Shown: one piece after another, positions 51,373 to 59,098 of the stretch
Layout of the letters: each line of letters begins with the position of its first letter
Position numbering within the stretch: position 1 is the stretch's first letter
Assembly: GCA_009841005.1 (NCBI GenBank)
Contig: VXMR01000048.1
Span: 1 to 64,000, forward strand
Length of the DNA: 64,000 bases
DNA from: Gemmatimonadales bacterium
GTDB taxonomy: Bacteria > Gemmatimonadota > Gemmatimonadetes > Palauibacterales > Palauibacteraceae
Direction of reading: 5' to 3'
Notes under the pieces: generated by a model
Databases searched by the model: none
What the model saw: only the letters and a program-made list of their open reading frames with translations
Told to the model about the DNA's origin: nothing
Position numbers and translations under genes: made by a program

Positions 51373-52322
51373 AGCCAGCCCATGCGGCGATACCACTCGG
51401 CGGTGCGCGCGAGCCCCTCGTCGATGCCGACCCGCGGACGCCAGGGGTCGAGATATCTCCGGCTCGACTCGATGTCACAGGTCCAGGCGTATGCGGACAG
51501 ATCGCGCGCGCGCCTCCGGTCGAACGCGGGGGCCTTCCCCGTCAGGCGGCCCGCGAGTTCCGACAGCGCCCCGACGGTGAGAAAGAGGGCGGATGGCAGC
51601 CGCAGGACGCGGCCCGGGCGGTCGACGGCGGCCATTAGCGCGCTCGCCAGCGCGCGCCAGGTATGGCGCTCCGCCGCCGCGATGGGAAGCGGGCGCGGCG
51701 CCGGCGCCGCCTCGAGGGCGGCGAGGACGGCCGAGACGACATCGGCAACGTACACCGGCTGCAGGGGCGCACGGCTCCGCGGAATCGCGGTCCACCCGCG
51801 CGCCGCCAGCCGGAAGAGCGGCAGCAGGTCGGAGTCGCGCGGGCCGTAGACGCCTCCCGGGCGGAGTACGACGACCTCCATCGACCCGCCGATGCCGGCG
51901 AGCGCGGCCTCCGCTTCGGCTTTCGACCGGCCGTACGGGCTCACCGGGCCGTCCGCGCCATCCGGACCCCGGGCGGCGAGGCTGCTGATGAAGACGAACC
52001 GCCGGACTCCCGCCTCCGCCGCCGCCTCTGCGAGCCTCCGTGTCCCGACCGCATTTACGGCCATGAACTCCGACTCGTTGCGCGCCCGCGTGAGCGCACC
52101 GCAGTGGACGACGGCGGAGCAGCCCGCGAGTGTCGCGGTCGCCTCCGACGTGTCCTCCGCCCCTAGATCGAGTTCGACCTTCTTCAGCTCCAGAGGGTCG
52201 AGATGACGCGTGTCGCTCGTTCGCCGCACACTCGCCGTGACCTGGTGTCCGGCCGCGACGAGGGCCTCGGCGAGATGACCGCCGAGGAACCCGCTTCCCC
52301 CCGTCAGAAAGACTGATGCCAT
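51369..52322 (-). CDS. cerR: NAD-dependent epimerase/dehydratase-family protein, candidate ceramide reductase
   Basis: This 317-residue extended short-chain reductase has the Rossmann motif 'GGSGFLGGHLAEAL' and the catalytic Y-x3-K in 'SPYGRSKAEAEAAL'. In the known Caulobacter pathway a protein of this family (CerR) reduces the 3-oxo group of the ceramide precursor. It sits third in an operon after spt and the acyltransferase gene, and its stop overlaps the PAP2 start. The assignment rests on family plus order. Confidence 0.75.
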   Translation of the reverse strand: MASVFLTGGSGFLGGHLAEALVAAGHQVTASVRRTSDTRHLDPLELKKVELDLGAEDTSEATATLAGCSAVVHCGALTRARNESEFMAVNAVGTRRLAEAAAEAGVRRFVFISSLAARGPDGADGPVSPYGRSKAEAEAALAGIGGSMEVVVLRPGGVYGPRDSDLLPLFRLAARGWTAIPRSRAPLQPVYVADVVSAVLAALEAAPAPRPLPIAAAERHTWRALASALMAAVDRPGRVLRLPSALFLTVGALSELAGRLTGKAPAFDRRRARDLSAYAWTCDIESSRRYLDPWRPRVGIDEGLARTAEWYRRMGWL

Positions 52323-52346
52323 GAGTAAAGCGACATAGTAAAGCGC

Positions 52347-53477
52347 CTACAGCGCCGCTTCGTACAGCCGGTAGGTTCGGTACATCCTGCCACCGAGACG
52401 CTCGATCGCCTGGTTCATCTTCTGGTTGTCCTCGAGGATCCACGACTGCTCGGCGGACGTCATCCCGGCGGCGATCCCCTTCCTGAACAGCCAGAGGTAG
52501 AGGAGGACATCGACGGCCTTGCCGCGCCATTCCTCGGCAAGGCCGAGGATGATGACGCGCATGCACGTGATCTGCCGCCTGTAGATGAGCGCCTTGAGAA
52601 TCCCGAAGGGGAAGAGTCTTCCGTTCATCCGGCGCAGCACCTGGTTGAAGTCCGGTAGCGCGAGAGCGAAGCCGGCGGTCTCGCCCTCCGGCGTCTCGGC
52701 GAAGAGCGCGAGTTCGGGGTCGAGTATGGGCTTGAGTTCGGCCGCCATGTGATCCATCTCGGCCTCGGTCATGGGGACGAAACCCCAGTTCTTCTCCCAG
52801 GCCGCGTTGTACAGGCGCTGGACGCGGCCGAGTTCTTCGTCGAATCGGGACATGTCCATCGTCTTGATCCGGATGCCGTACCGGCGTGTCGCGACCTTCT
52901 CGGCGCGGAAGAGGTGCGGCGGCCAATCGCCCTTCTTCATGAGCCAGGCGAAGAGATCCTTCACCTTTCGCAGCCCGGCAGCCTCCAGCAGCCCGGGGTA
53001 GTACGGCGGGTTGTAGGGCATGAGCACGACCGGCGGTCCGGGATCTCCGTCGATGAGGAGGCCACAGGTCTCGTTGGTCGAGAAGCTCGTGGGGCCCCGC
53101 ATCGCTGTAAGGCCGCGTTCGCGGAGCCAGGCCCGAACCGCGTCGAGCAGCGCCCCGGCCACCTCGGGGTCGTCGACGCACTCGAACCAGCCGAAGAACC
53201 CCACCGATTCGTCGTGCAGCCGCTCATGATTCCGGTTCCGGATCGCGCAGACCCGGCCCACGGCCCGGCCGTCGCGCAAGGCGAGGTAGGGCTGGACTTC
53301 CGAGTGCAGGTGGAACGGGTGTTTCGCGGGATCGAAGGCCGCACGCACGTCCCTTTTCAGCGGGGGGACCCAGTCGGGGTCGCCCCGATAGATCGACCAC
53401 GGCAGGGCGATGAAGCGCTTGAGGTCGGCGCGGCTCTCGACGGGGACGACGCGCAGGGAGGAAGCGAGATTCGTCAT
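52347..53477 (-). CDS. bcerS: GNAT-fold acyltransferase-like protein, candidate bacterial ceramide synthase
   Basis: This 376-residue protein belongs to the conserved family with 'LPWSIYRGDPDWVPPLKRDV' near residue 26, 'RNHERLHDESVGFFGWFECV' near 82, and 'RGPTSFSTNETCGLLIDG' near 129. This family includes the Caulobacter ceramide synthase bCerS, which N-acylates 3-oxosphinganine. It has no transmembrane helix. It follows spt by 16 bases and precedes the reductase gene by 24, the order expected for ceramide synthesis. Substrate is inferred, not shown. Confidence 0.75.
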   Translation of the reverse strand: MTNLASSLRVVPVESRADLKRFIALPWSIYRGDPDWVPPLKRDVRAAFDPAKHPFHLHSEVQPYLALRDGRAVGRVCAIRNRNHERLHDESVGFFGWFECVDDPEVAGALLDAVRAWLRERGLTAMRGPTSFSTNETCGLLIDGDPGPPVVLMPYNPPYYPGLLEAAGLRKVKDLFAWLMKKGDWPPHLFRAEKVATRRYGIRIKTMDMSRFDEELGRVQRLYNAAWEKNWGFVPMTEAEMDHMAAELKPILDPELALFAETPEGETAGFALALPDFNQVLRRMNGRLFPFGILKALIYRRQITCMRVIILGLAEEWRGKAVDVLLYLWLFRKGIAAGMTSAEQSWILEDNQKMNQAIERLGGRMYRTYRLYEAAL

Positions 53478-53493
53478 AGTGGGAGGCGCCGGT

Positions 53494-54696
53494 TCAGACG
53501 ACGCCGAGCTTCTTCCCCACGCGCTCCACCTGCTCGAGCACGAAATCGAGATCGTCGTCCGTGTGCGTGGCCATGTAGCTCGTGCGCAGGCGGCAACTCC
53601 CCTCGGGAACGGCGGGCGGAACGACCGGGTTCGAGAAGACGCCCGCCTCGAACAGGGCTCGCCAGAACACGAAGGTCTTCTCCATGGGCCCGATGAGAAT
53701 GGGGACGATCGGAGTCTCGGTCGGCCCGATGTCGAACCCGATCGACTTGAAGCCTTCCATCATCCTGTGCGTGTTCTTCCAGAGCTGCTCCCGGCGTTCC
53801 GGCTCGTCGCGGATGATCTCCAGCGCCTTCAGCACGGTGGCGGCAGAGGCGGGTGGCATGCTCGCGCTGAACATGAGGGCGCGGGCGTTGTGCTGGAGGT
53901 AGTCGATGACGTCCGCGCGGCCCGCCACGAAGCCGCCGATCGAGGCGAAGGACTTCGAGAACGTGCCGAGGATCAGGTCCACTTCGTCGGTGAGTCCCCA
54001 GTGCTCCGCGGTGCCCGCCCCGGTTTCTCCCAGCACGCCCACGGCGTGCGCGTCATCCACCAGGATGGCCGCGCCGTACTCTCGCCTCAGCTCGACGAGG
54101 GTGGGCAGGTCGGCGATGTCGCCTTCCATGCTGTACACGCCGTCCACCGCGATGAGCTTGCCGCGCGAGGGCTTCTCGGCCTCGAGCATGCGGCGCAGCG
54201 TGGCGAAGTCGTTGTGGTTGAAGCGTCGCGTGCGGCCGAGCCCCAGACGTACGCCGTCCTGGAGGCTCGCGTGGTCCAGCTTGTCGATGTAGACCGTGTC
54301 CGCGCGACCGATCAACGCGCCCAGCGTGCCCAGATTCGTCTGGTAGCCGGTCGAGAATACGAGCGCCGCCTCCATGCCGGTGAAGTCGGCGAGCTCGTCC
54401 TCGAGCTGCTCATGCAGGTTGAGGTTGCCGTTGAGGAAGCGGCTGCCCGTATTGCCGCTTCCGAACTTGTTGAGCGCGTCGCGGGCCGCCTCAAGGACGC
54501 GCGGATCGTGCGTGAGCCCCATGTAATTGTTGGAGCCCACCATGATCTTGCGGGCGCCGTCGATGACGACCCAGGTGTCGTGCGAGGCCTCAATGGGCAT
54601 GAAGTACGGATAGAGGCCGGCCTCGCGAAGGTCGTTCACGGTCGCTAGTTCACGACACTTGTCGAGGATCGGAGGCGGCTGGACGCGGCTTTTCAT
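53494..54696 (-). CDS. spt: Serine palmitoyltransferase-like alpha-oxoamine synthase
   Basis: This 400-residue PLP enzyme condenses an acyl thioester with an amino acid, here most likely serine, giving 3-oxosphinganine. It has the family's 'REAGLYPYFMPIEASHDTW', the Gly-rich 'FGSGNTGSRFLNGN', 'DDAHAVGVLGETGAG' with its PLP-contacting Asp and His, and the PLP lysine in 'GTFSKSFASIGGF'. KBL and BioF share these motifs, so context decides: the next genes are ceramide-type. The ATG at 54696 is used; a GTG 15 codons upstream (54741) is possible. Confidence 0.85.
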   Translation of the reverse strand: MKSRVQPPPILDKCRELATVNDLREAGLYPYFMPIEASHDTWVVIDGARKIMVGSNNYMGLTHDPRVLEAARDALNKFGSGNTGSRFLNGNLNLHEQLEDELADFTGMEAALVFSTGYQTNLGTLGALIGRADTVYIDKLDHASLQDGVRLGLGRTRRFNHNDFATLRRMLEAEKPSRGKLIAVDGVYSMEGDIADLPTLVELRREYGAAILVDDAHAVGVLGETGAGTAEHWGLTDEVDLILGTFSKSFASIGGFVAGRADVIDYLQHNARALMFSASMPPASAATVLKALEIIRDEPERREQLWKNTHRMMEGFKSIGFDIGPTETPIVPILIGPMEKTFVFWRALFEAGVFSNPVVPPAVPEGSCRLRTSYMATHTDDDLDFVLEQVERVGKKLGVV

Positions 54697-54793
54697 TGAG
54701 CCCGACCGGGACACCGCAGCTTGGGGCGTAGGATTCTGCACGAAGCGAAGCTAAGCCGGAATCGGGACGCCCGGCAAGGAAAATCGACCGTTC

Positions 54794-56278
54794 ATGGGGA
54801 GTAGCAACGTGGATCGAGACGGGATGTTCGACATCGTCGCCATTGGCGGAGGTACGGCGGGTCTCGTGACGGCCGCCGGGAGCGCGGGGCTGGGCGCGAG
54901 CGTGGCGCTGATCGAGCGCGACCGCCTCGGCGGCGACTGCCTCTGGACCGGATGCGTGCCCTCCAAGGCGCTGATCAGCTCGGCCCGGGTGGCCCATCAT
55001 TTTCGTGACGCCGCCGCGCACGGGCTGCGGCCCGTCCAACCCTCGATCGAGGGAGCGGACGTTCTCGCCAGCGTCCGGGCCGCTCGGGCCGAGATCGAGC
55101 CGCACGATGATCCGGAGCGTTTTCGGGCCATGGGCGTCGATGTGGTCGAGGGTGCGGCTCGCTTCGTTTCGCCGCACGAAGTGGAGGTGGACGGCCGCCG
55201 CATCCGTGCGCGCCGTTTCGTCATCGCCACCGGCTCCAGAGCGGCCGTGCCGCCGATCCCGGGACTCGCGGAGGCGGGTTACTTCACGCACGCCGAGGCC
55301 TTCGACCGCGACACGATCCCCGCGTCGCTCGCCGTGGTCGGCGGCGGGCCGATCGGCGTCGAACTCGCCCAGGCCTTCCGCCGCCTCGGCTCGGACGTCA
55401 CGGTGGTGGAGTTGCTCGACCGGCTTATGGTGCGCGAGGAGCCGGAGCTGGGAGAACTCCTGACGAGCAGGCTGCGTGAGGAGGGCATCGAGGTCCGGAC
55501 CGGCCACGTCGTGACCCGGGTCGACCGGGCGGGCGACCGGCGGCAGGTGACGATCGCCGCCGCCGGGGACGCAGGCGGCGACCACCCGGCGAGCGCGCCC
55601 GAGATGTTCGAGGTCGACGAGGTGCTGGTCGCCGCGGGGCGTGCTCCGAATACGGAGGACATGGGACTCGACGCGGCAGGGGTGGAGACCGCGAAGGGCT
55701 GGGTCACCGTCGATTCGAAGCTGCGCACCTCCAGGAAACACATCTTCGCCGCCGGCGATGTCATCGGCGGTTTCCTGTTCACCCACGTCGCCGACCACGA
55801 AGCGCGCACCGTCGTGCAGAACGCCCTCTTTCCCGTGCGCGCGAACATCGACTACGGCGTGATCCCGTGGTGCACGTACACGGAGCCCGAACTCGCCCAC
55901 GTCGGGCTCACGGAAGCCGAGGCCGTGGATCGCCACGGGTCCGCGGTGTCCGCGCACGTCTACGACATCGGGAACCTGGACCGGGCGATCGCCGAGCGCG
56001 CCGCCATGGGCAGGGTCAAGGTCGTCGTCGGCAAGGGGGGCCGGATCCTGGGCGGACATATCCTCGCGCCGGGCGCAGGGACGATGATCGCGGAGATCTC
56101 GCTCGCCATGAAGGCGGGGGTGAAGCTGGGGACGCTCGGGTCGCTGGTTCATCCCTATCCGACGATGAGCGAGGGTGTGAAGCGTACCGCCGACGCCTAC
56201 CGCAGATCGACGCTGACGGGATGGAGGAAGTCGGCCGTCGACCTCGCGCTCAGGATCGGGCGGTCCCTGCCGCCTTGA
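54794..56278 (+). CDS. FAD-dependent pyridine nucleotide-disulfide oxidoreductase (mercuric reductase-like)
   Basis: This 494-residue flavoprotein has an FAD motif 'IVAIGGGTAGLVTAAGSAGL', the redox-active disulfide C-x4-C in 'GGDCLWTGCVPSKALI', a second Rossmann motif 'VVGGGPIGVELAQAFRRLG' and 'FAAGDVIGG'. Lipoamide dehydrogenases and mercuric reductases share this. There is no N-terminal metal-binding domain or C-terminal Cys pair, so Hg(II) reduction is unlikely to be its main role. It is divergent from spt. Physiological partner unknown. Confidence 0.85.
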   Translation: MGSSNVDRDGMFDIVAIGGGTAGLVTAAGSAGLGASVALIERDRLGGDCLWTGCVPSKALISSARVAHHFRDAAAHGLRPVQPSIEGADVLASVRAARAEIEPHDDPERFRAMGVDVVEGAARFVSPHEVEVDGRRIRARRFVIATGSRAAVPPIPGLAEAGYFTHAEAFDRDTIPASLAVVGGGPIGVELAQAFRRLGSDVTVVELLDRLMVREEPELGELLTSRLREEGIEVRTGHVVTRVDRAGDRRQVTIAAAGDAGGDHPASAPEMFEVDEVLVAAGRAPNTEDMGLDAAGVETAKGWVTVDSKLRTSRKHIFAAGDVIGGFLFTHVADHEARTVVQNALFPVRANIDYGVIPWCTYTEPELAHVGLTEAEAVDRHGSAVSAHVYDIGNLDRAIAERAAMGRVKVVVGKGGRILGGHILAPGAGTMIAEISLAMKAGVKLGTLGSLVHPYPTMSEGVKRTADAYRRSTLTGWRKSAVDLALRIGRSLPP

Positions 56279-56355
56279 GGACCCCGGCAGCCCGTGGCGA
56301 CCGCGCGTTCACGTCGTGTCCGATCAGTGCGGGGGGCCGGGGTCATTCCAGCTCG

Positions 56356-57192
56356 TCAGCCGACGCGGTGGCGCCCCGTGTAGATGTTGAATCCCGTCGG
56401 CTTCGCGAAGCCTATTAGCGTCATCCCGAACTCCGCGGCCACGTCGACGGCGAGGCTCGAGGGGGCGCCCACGGCCGCCACGATCGGGATTCCGGCGGCG
56501 AGCGCCTTCTGCATGATCTCGAAGGAGGCCCGGCCGCTCACGGCCAGCACCGTATTCCCCAGCGGCAGATCCCCCTGGAGGAATCGGTCTCCGATCACCT
56601 TGTCGAGCGCATTGTGGCGTCCGATGTCTTCGCGCAGGAGACGCAGCTCACCGTCCGTGTCGAACAGGCCGGCCGCGTGCAGCCCGCCCGTCCGTTCGAA
56701 CACCGGCTGGCGGCGGCGAAGCGCTTCCGGGAGGGTGCGCACGATCTCCGCCGCGACGGTCGGCCCCTCGGCCGGCAGGGGCGCACAGCCCCGGATCTCG
56801 ATCGCCTCCAGGGAGGCCTTTCCGCAGACGCCGCAGCTCGATGTCGTATAGAAGTTCCGGGTCAGCTCCGCCGGGTCGAAGCGCGCCGTCTCGGTCAGGT
56901 GCGCGGTGACGATATTGTACTCCTGCGTTTCCACGTCGACGCAGTACCGCAGATCGGCGAGTTCGGACCGCTGTCCCAGCAGCCCCTCCGAGAAGAGGAA
57001 CCCGGCCGTGAGGTCGAAGTCATCTCCCGGCGTCCGCATCGTCACGGCCACCTGGTGCTCTCCCCCGTCCGCGGGCGCGATCCGGATCTCGAGCGGCTCT
57101 TCGACCGCGACGGCGTCGCGCCGCCTTCGGCTCGAGGCTTCGGAGACGCGATCGATGTCGACGCGGGCGGTGTTCCTTCGGGGCGTAATCAT
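56356..57192 (-). CDS. fdhD: Formate dehydrogenase sulfur-carrier protein FdhD
   Basis: This 278-residue protein passes sulfur from a cysteine desulfurase to the molybdenum cofactor so that formate dehydrogenase becomes active. The C-x2-C pair is C120 and C123 in 'TTSSCGVCGKAS'. It also has 'DDFDLTAGFLFSEG' near 57 and 'REDIGRHNALDKVIGDRFL' near 188, both diagnostic. The gene is divergent from the diaphorase and catalytic subunit genes across a 126-base spacer. Confidence 0.93.
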   Translation of the reverse strand: MITPRRNTARVDIDRVSEASSRRRRDAVAVEEPLEIRIAPADGGEHQVAVTMRTPGDDFDLTAGFLFSEGLLGQRSELADLRYCVDVETQEYNIVTAHLTETARFDPAELTRNFYTTSSCGVCGKASLEAIEIRGCAPLPAEGPTVAAEIVRTLPEALRRRQPVFERTGGLHAAGLFDTDGELRLLREDIGRHNALDKVIGDRFLQGDLPLGNTVLAVSGRASFEIMQKALAAGIPIVAAVGAPSSLAVDVAAEFGMTLIGFAKPTGFNIYTGRHRVG

Positions 57193-57318
57193 GGGCCGAA
57201 GCTACGGTGTCGAACTCCGGGGTGCCGGAGCAAGCGCTCCGTCGACCGTCGTGTCCAGCGCCGGGGCGGTGCCGAAAGTCGTTTGCCGCTATTCGTGTCG
57301 GCGGGTAACTATGACGGC

Positions 57319-58983
57319 ATGAACACGCCCTCGGACGCGGATCTGCTCGCGAAGTGGCGGACACGGCCCGCTCCTCTGCTTCCCCTGCTGCATGACTTCC
57401 ACGAGAGGGATGGGTGCCTCTCGGAGGCGTCTCTCCGAGCCATCTCCGAGGATCTGCGGATTCCGATCGCTGACCTCTTCGGCACCGTGACCTTCTACCA
57501 CCACTTTTCCCGCGACCCCGAGGGCTACTCTCATCCCCGCGTCTGCACGGGACCGATCTGCGCGCTGGCGGGGGCCGACGAACTGCTGGCCGCGCTGCCG
57601 GGCGCGCACGCGATGCCCTGCCCCGGTCGCTGCGACGAGCCGATTCCGGTCCTTGACCGTGACCGGGTTCTCTGCGGAACGACGGTGGCGGATCTCTCCG
57701 GCCGGCCTTCTCCTCTTCCACCCGCGGTCCCGCCGGACATTGAGGAATGTGTATTCGCGCACATTCGAACTCCCGGACGTGCCACCCTGGCGGGCTATCG
57801 GGCGACGGGCGGCTATGCGGGTCTGGAGAATGCCCTCCGGGGGCGGCCCGATGCGCTCCTCGATGTCATCGACGCGAGCGGTCTGGCGGGGCGGGGCGGC
57901 GCCGGCTTCCCCACGGGGCGGAAGTGGCGGGCCGTGGCGGAGGCGGCGGGGGAGCCGAAGACCATCGTCTGCAATGCCGACGAGGGAGAGCCGGGCTGCT
58001 TCAAGGACCGGGCGCTGATGGACTACGACCCGCACGCGGTGATCGAGGGGATGATCGCCGCCGGCTTCGCGACGGGGGCCACGCGCGGGTTCATCTACCT
58101 CCGCTACGAGTATCCGGACACGATGCGCATCCTGGAGACGGCCCTGGAGGAGGCCCGTGGCGCCGGGCTGCTGGGACCGGACGCCTTCGGGCCCGGACGG
58201 CCCTTCGACCTCTGGGTACGCCGCGGCGCGGGCGCTTACATCTGCGGCGAGGAGACGTCCCTTCTCAACAGCCTCGAGGGCAAGCACCCGTTTCCGCGCA
58301 ACCGGCCACCCTTCCCGGTGACGCACGGGTACGAGGATCTTCCCACGGTCGTGAACAACGTCGAAACGCTGGCTTCCGTGCCCCATATCCTCGTGCACGG
58401 CGCCGACTGGTATCGGGATCTCGGGATCGGGGACCACGCGGGCACGAAGGTGATCTCGCTCTCCGGGGACGTCGCTCGCCCCGGCAACTACGAAGTGCCC
58501 ATGGGCTTCCCCCTCATGACGCTGATCGACGACTGGGCCGGCGGGGTCCCGCGCGGGCGGAAGATCCAGGCGGTGACGATGGCGGGGCTCTCCGGCGGCT
58601 TCCTGGCGGGAGATGATCTCGCCGTCACGCTGGACGAGCCCGATATCCGCTCGAAGGGGTCGTTCCTGGGCGCCGGCGGCATCATGGTCTTCGACGACTC
58701 GCGGGACATGATCGAGGTCGCTCATTCCGCCATGGAGTTCTTTGCCGAGGAATCGTGCGGCAAGTGTTTCCCCTGCCGCATCGGCACGCAGCGCCTCACC
58801 GAGCGCCTGCACGGCGAGGGCCCGACCGGGATCGCCGCCTGGATCGACGAGGTGCACGACCTCGGCGACACGATGATGCAGACGAGCGCGTGCGGACTCG
58901 GGCAGGCCGCTCCCCTCATCACCGAGAGCCTCATTCGCTACTTCCCCGATCGCATCTCCAGGCACGTCGCCGACTCCATCTAG
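57319..58983 (+). CDS. fdsGB: Fused FdsG-FdsB (NuoE-NuoF-like) diaphorase subunit of formate dehydrogenase
   Basis: This 554-residue fusion joins a NuoE-like and a NuoF-like part. Residues 1-130 carry the [2Fe-2S] ligands C76, C81, C101 and C105 (C-x4-C and C-x3-C). Residues 140-554 have 'GRGGAGFPTGRKWRAV' for FMN/NADH, 'GAGAYICGEETSLLNSLEG' near 304, and the [4Fe-4S] ligands C480, C483, C486 ('SCGKCFPCR') and C525. It transfers electrons from FdhA to NAD+. The ATG at 57319 gives the normal NuoE start. It lies 115 bases before fdhA. Confidence 0.9.
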   Translation: MNTPSDADLLAKWRTRPAPLLPLLHDFHERDGCLSEASLRAISEDLRIPIADLFGTVTFYHHFSRDPEGYSHPRVCTGPICALAGADELLAALPGAHAMPCPGRCDEPIPVLDRDRVLCGTTVADLSGRPSPLPPAVPPDIEECVFAHIRTPGRATLAGYRATGGYAGLENALRGRPDALLDVIDASGLAGRGGAGFPTGRKWRAVAEAAGEPKTIVCNADEGEPGCFKDRALMDYDPHAVIEGMIAAGFATGATRGFIYLRYEYPDTMRILETALEEARGAGLLGPDAFGPGRPFDLWVRRGAGAYICGEETSLLNSLEGKHPFPRNRPPFPVTHGYEDLPTVVNNVETLASVPHILVHGADWYRDLGIGDHAGTKVISLSGDVARPGNYEVPMGFPLMTLIDDWAGGVPRGRKIQAVTMAGLSGGFLAGDDLAVTLDEPDIRSKGSFLGAGGIMVFDDSRDMIEVAHSAMEFFAEESCGKCFPCRIGTQRLTERLHGEGPTGIAAWIDEVHDLGDTMMQTSACGLGQAAPLITESLIRYFPDRISRHVADSI

Positions 58984-59098
58984 CGAGAGATTCCTTGACC
59001 GGAACGATGGCCGGATTTGTCGTGGCGCGCGCGACGCGTCATTTTAGTCGGCCCGGCAGTTTCCAGCGGCGCAGCGCCCCGGGCCTCCGGAGGTGGGT

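Noticed and set aside
54794-56278. Call as true mercuric reductase (merA)
   Set aside because: It lacks the N-terminal metal-binding domain and C-terminal Cys pair, and no mer genes are nearby.
56280-56344. 9-bp inverted repeat between the disulfide reductase and fdhD stops
   Set aside because: The arms are separated by 47 bases, so a stable terminator is doubtful in such GC-rich DNA.
57283-57311. Promoter-like TTGCCG and TAACTA pair before fdsGB
   Set aside because: The -10 match is poor and it would place transcription start almost on the ATG.
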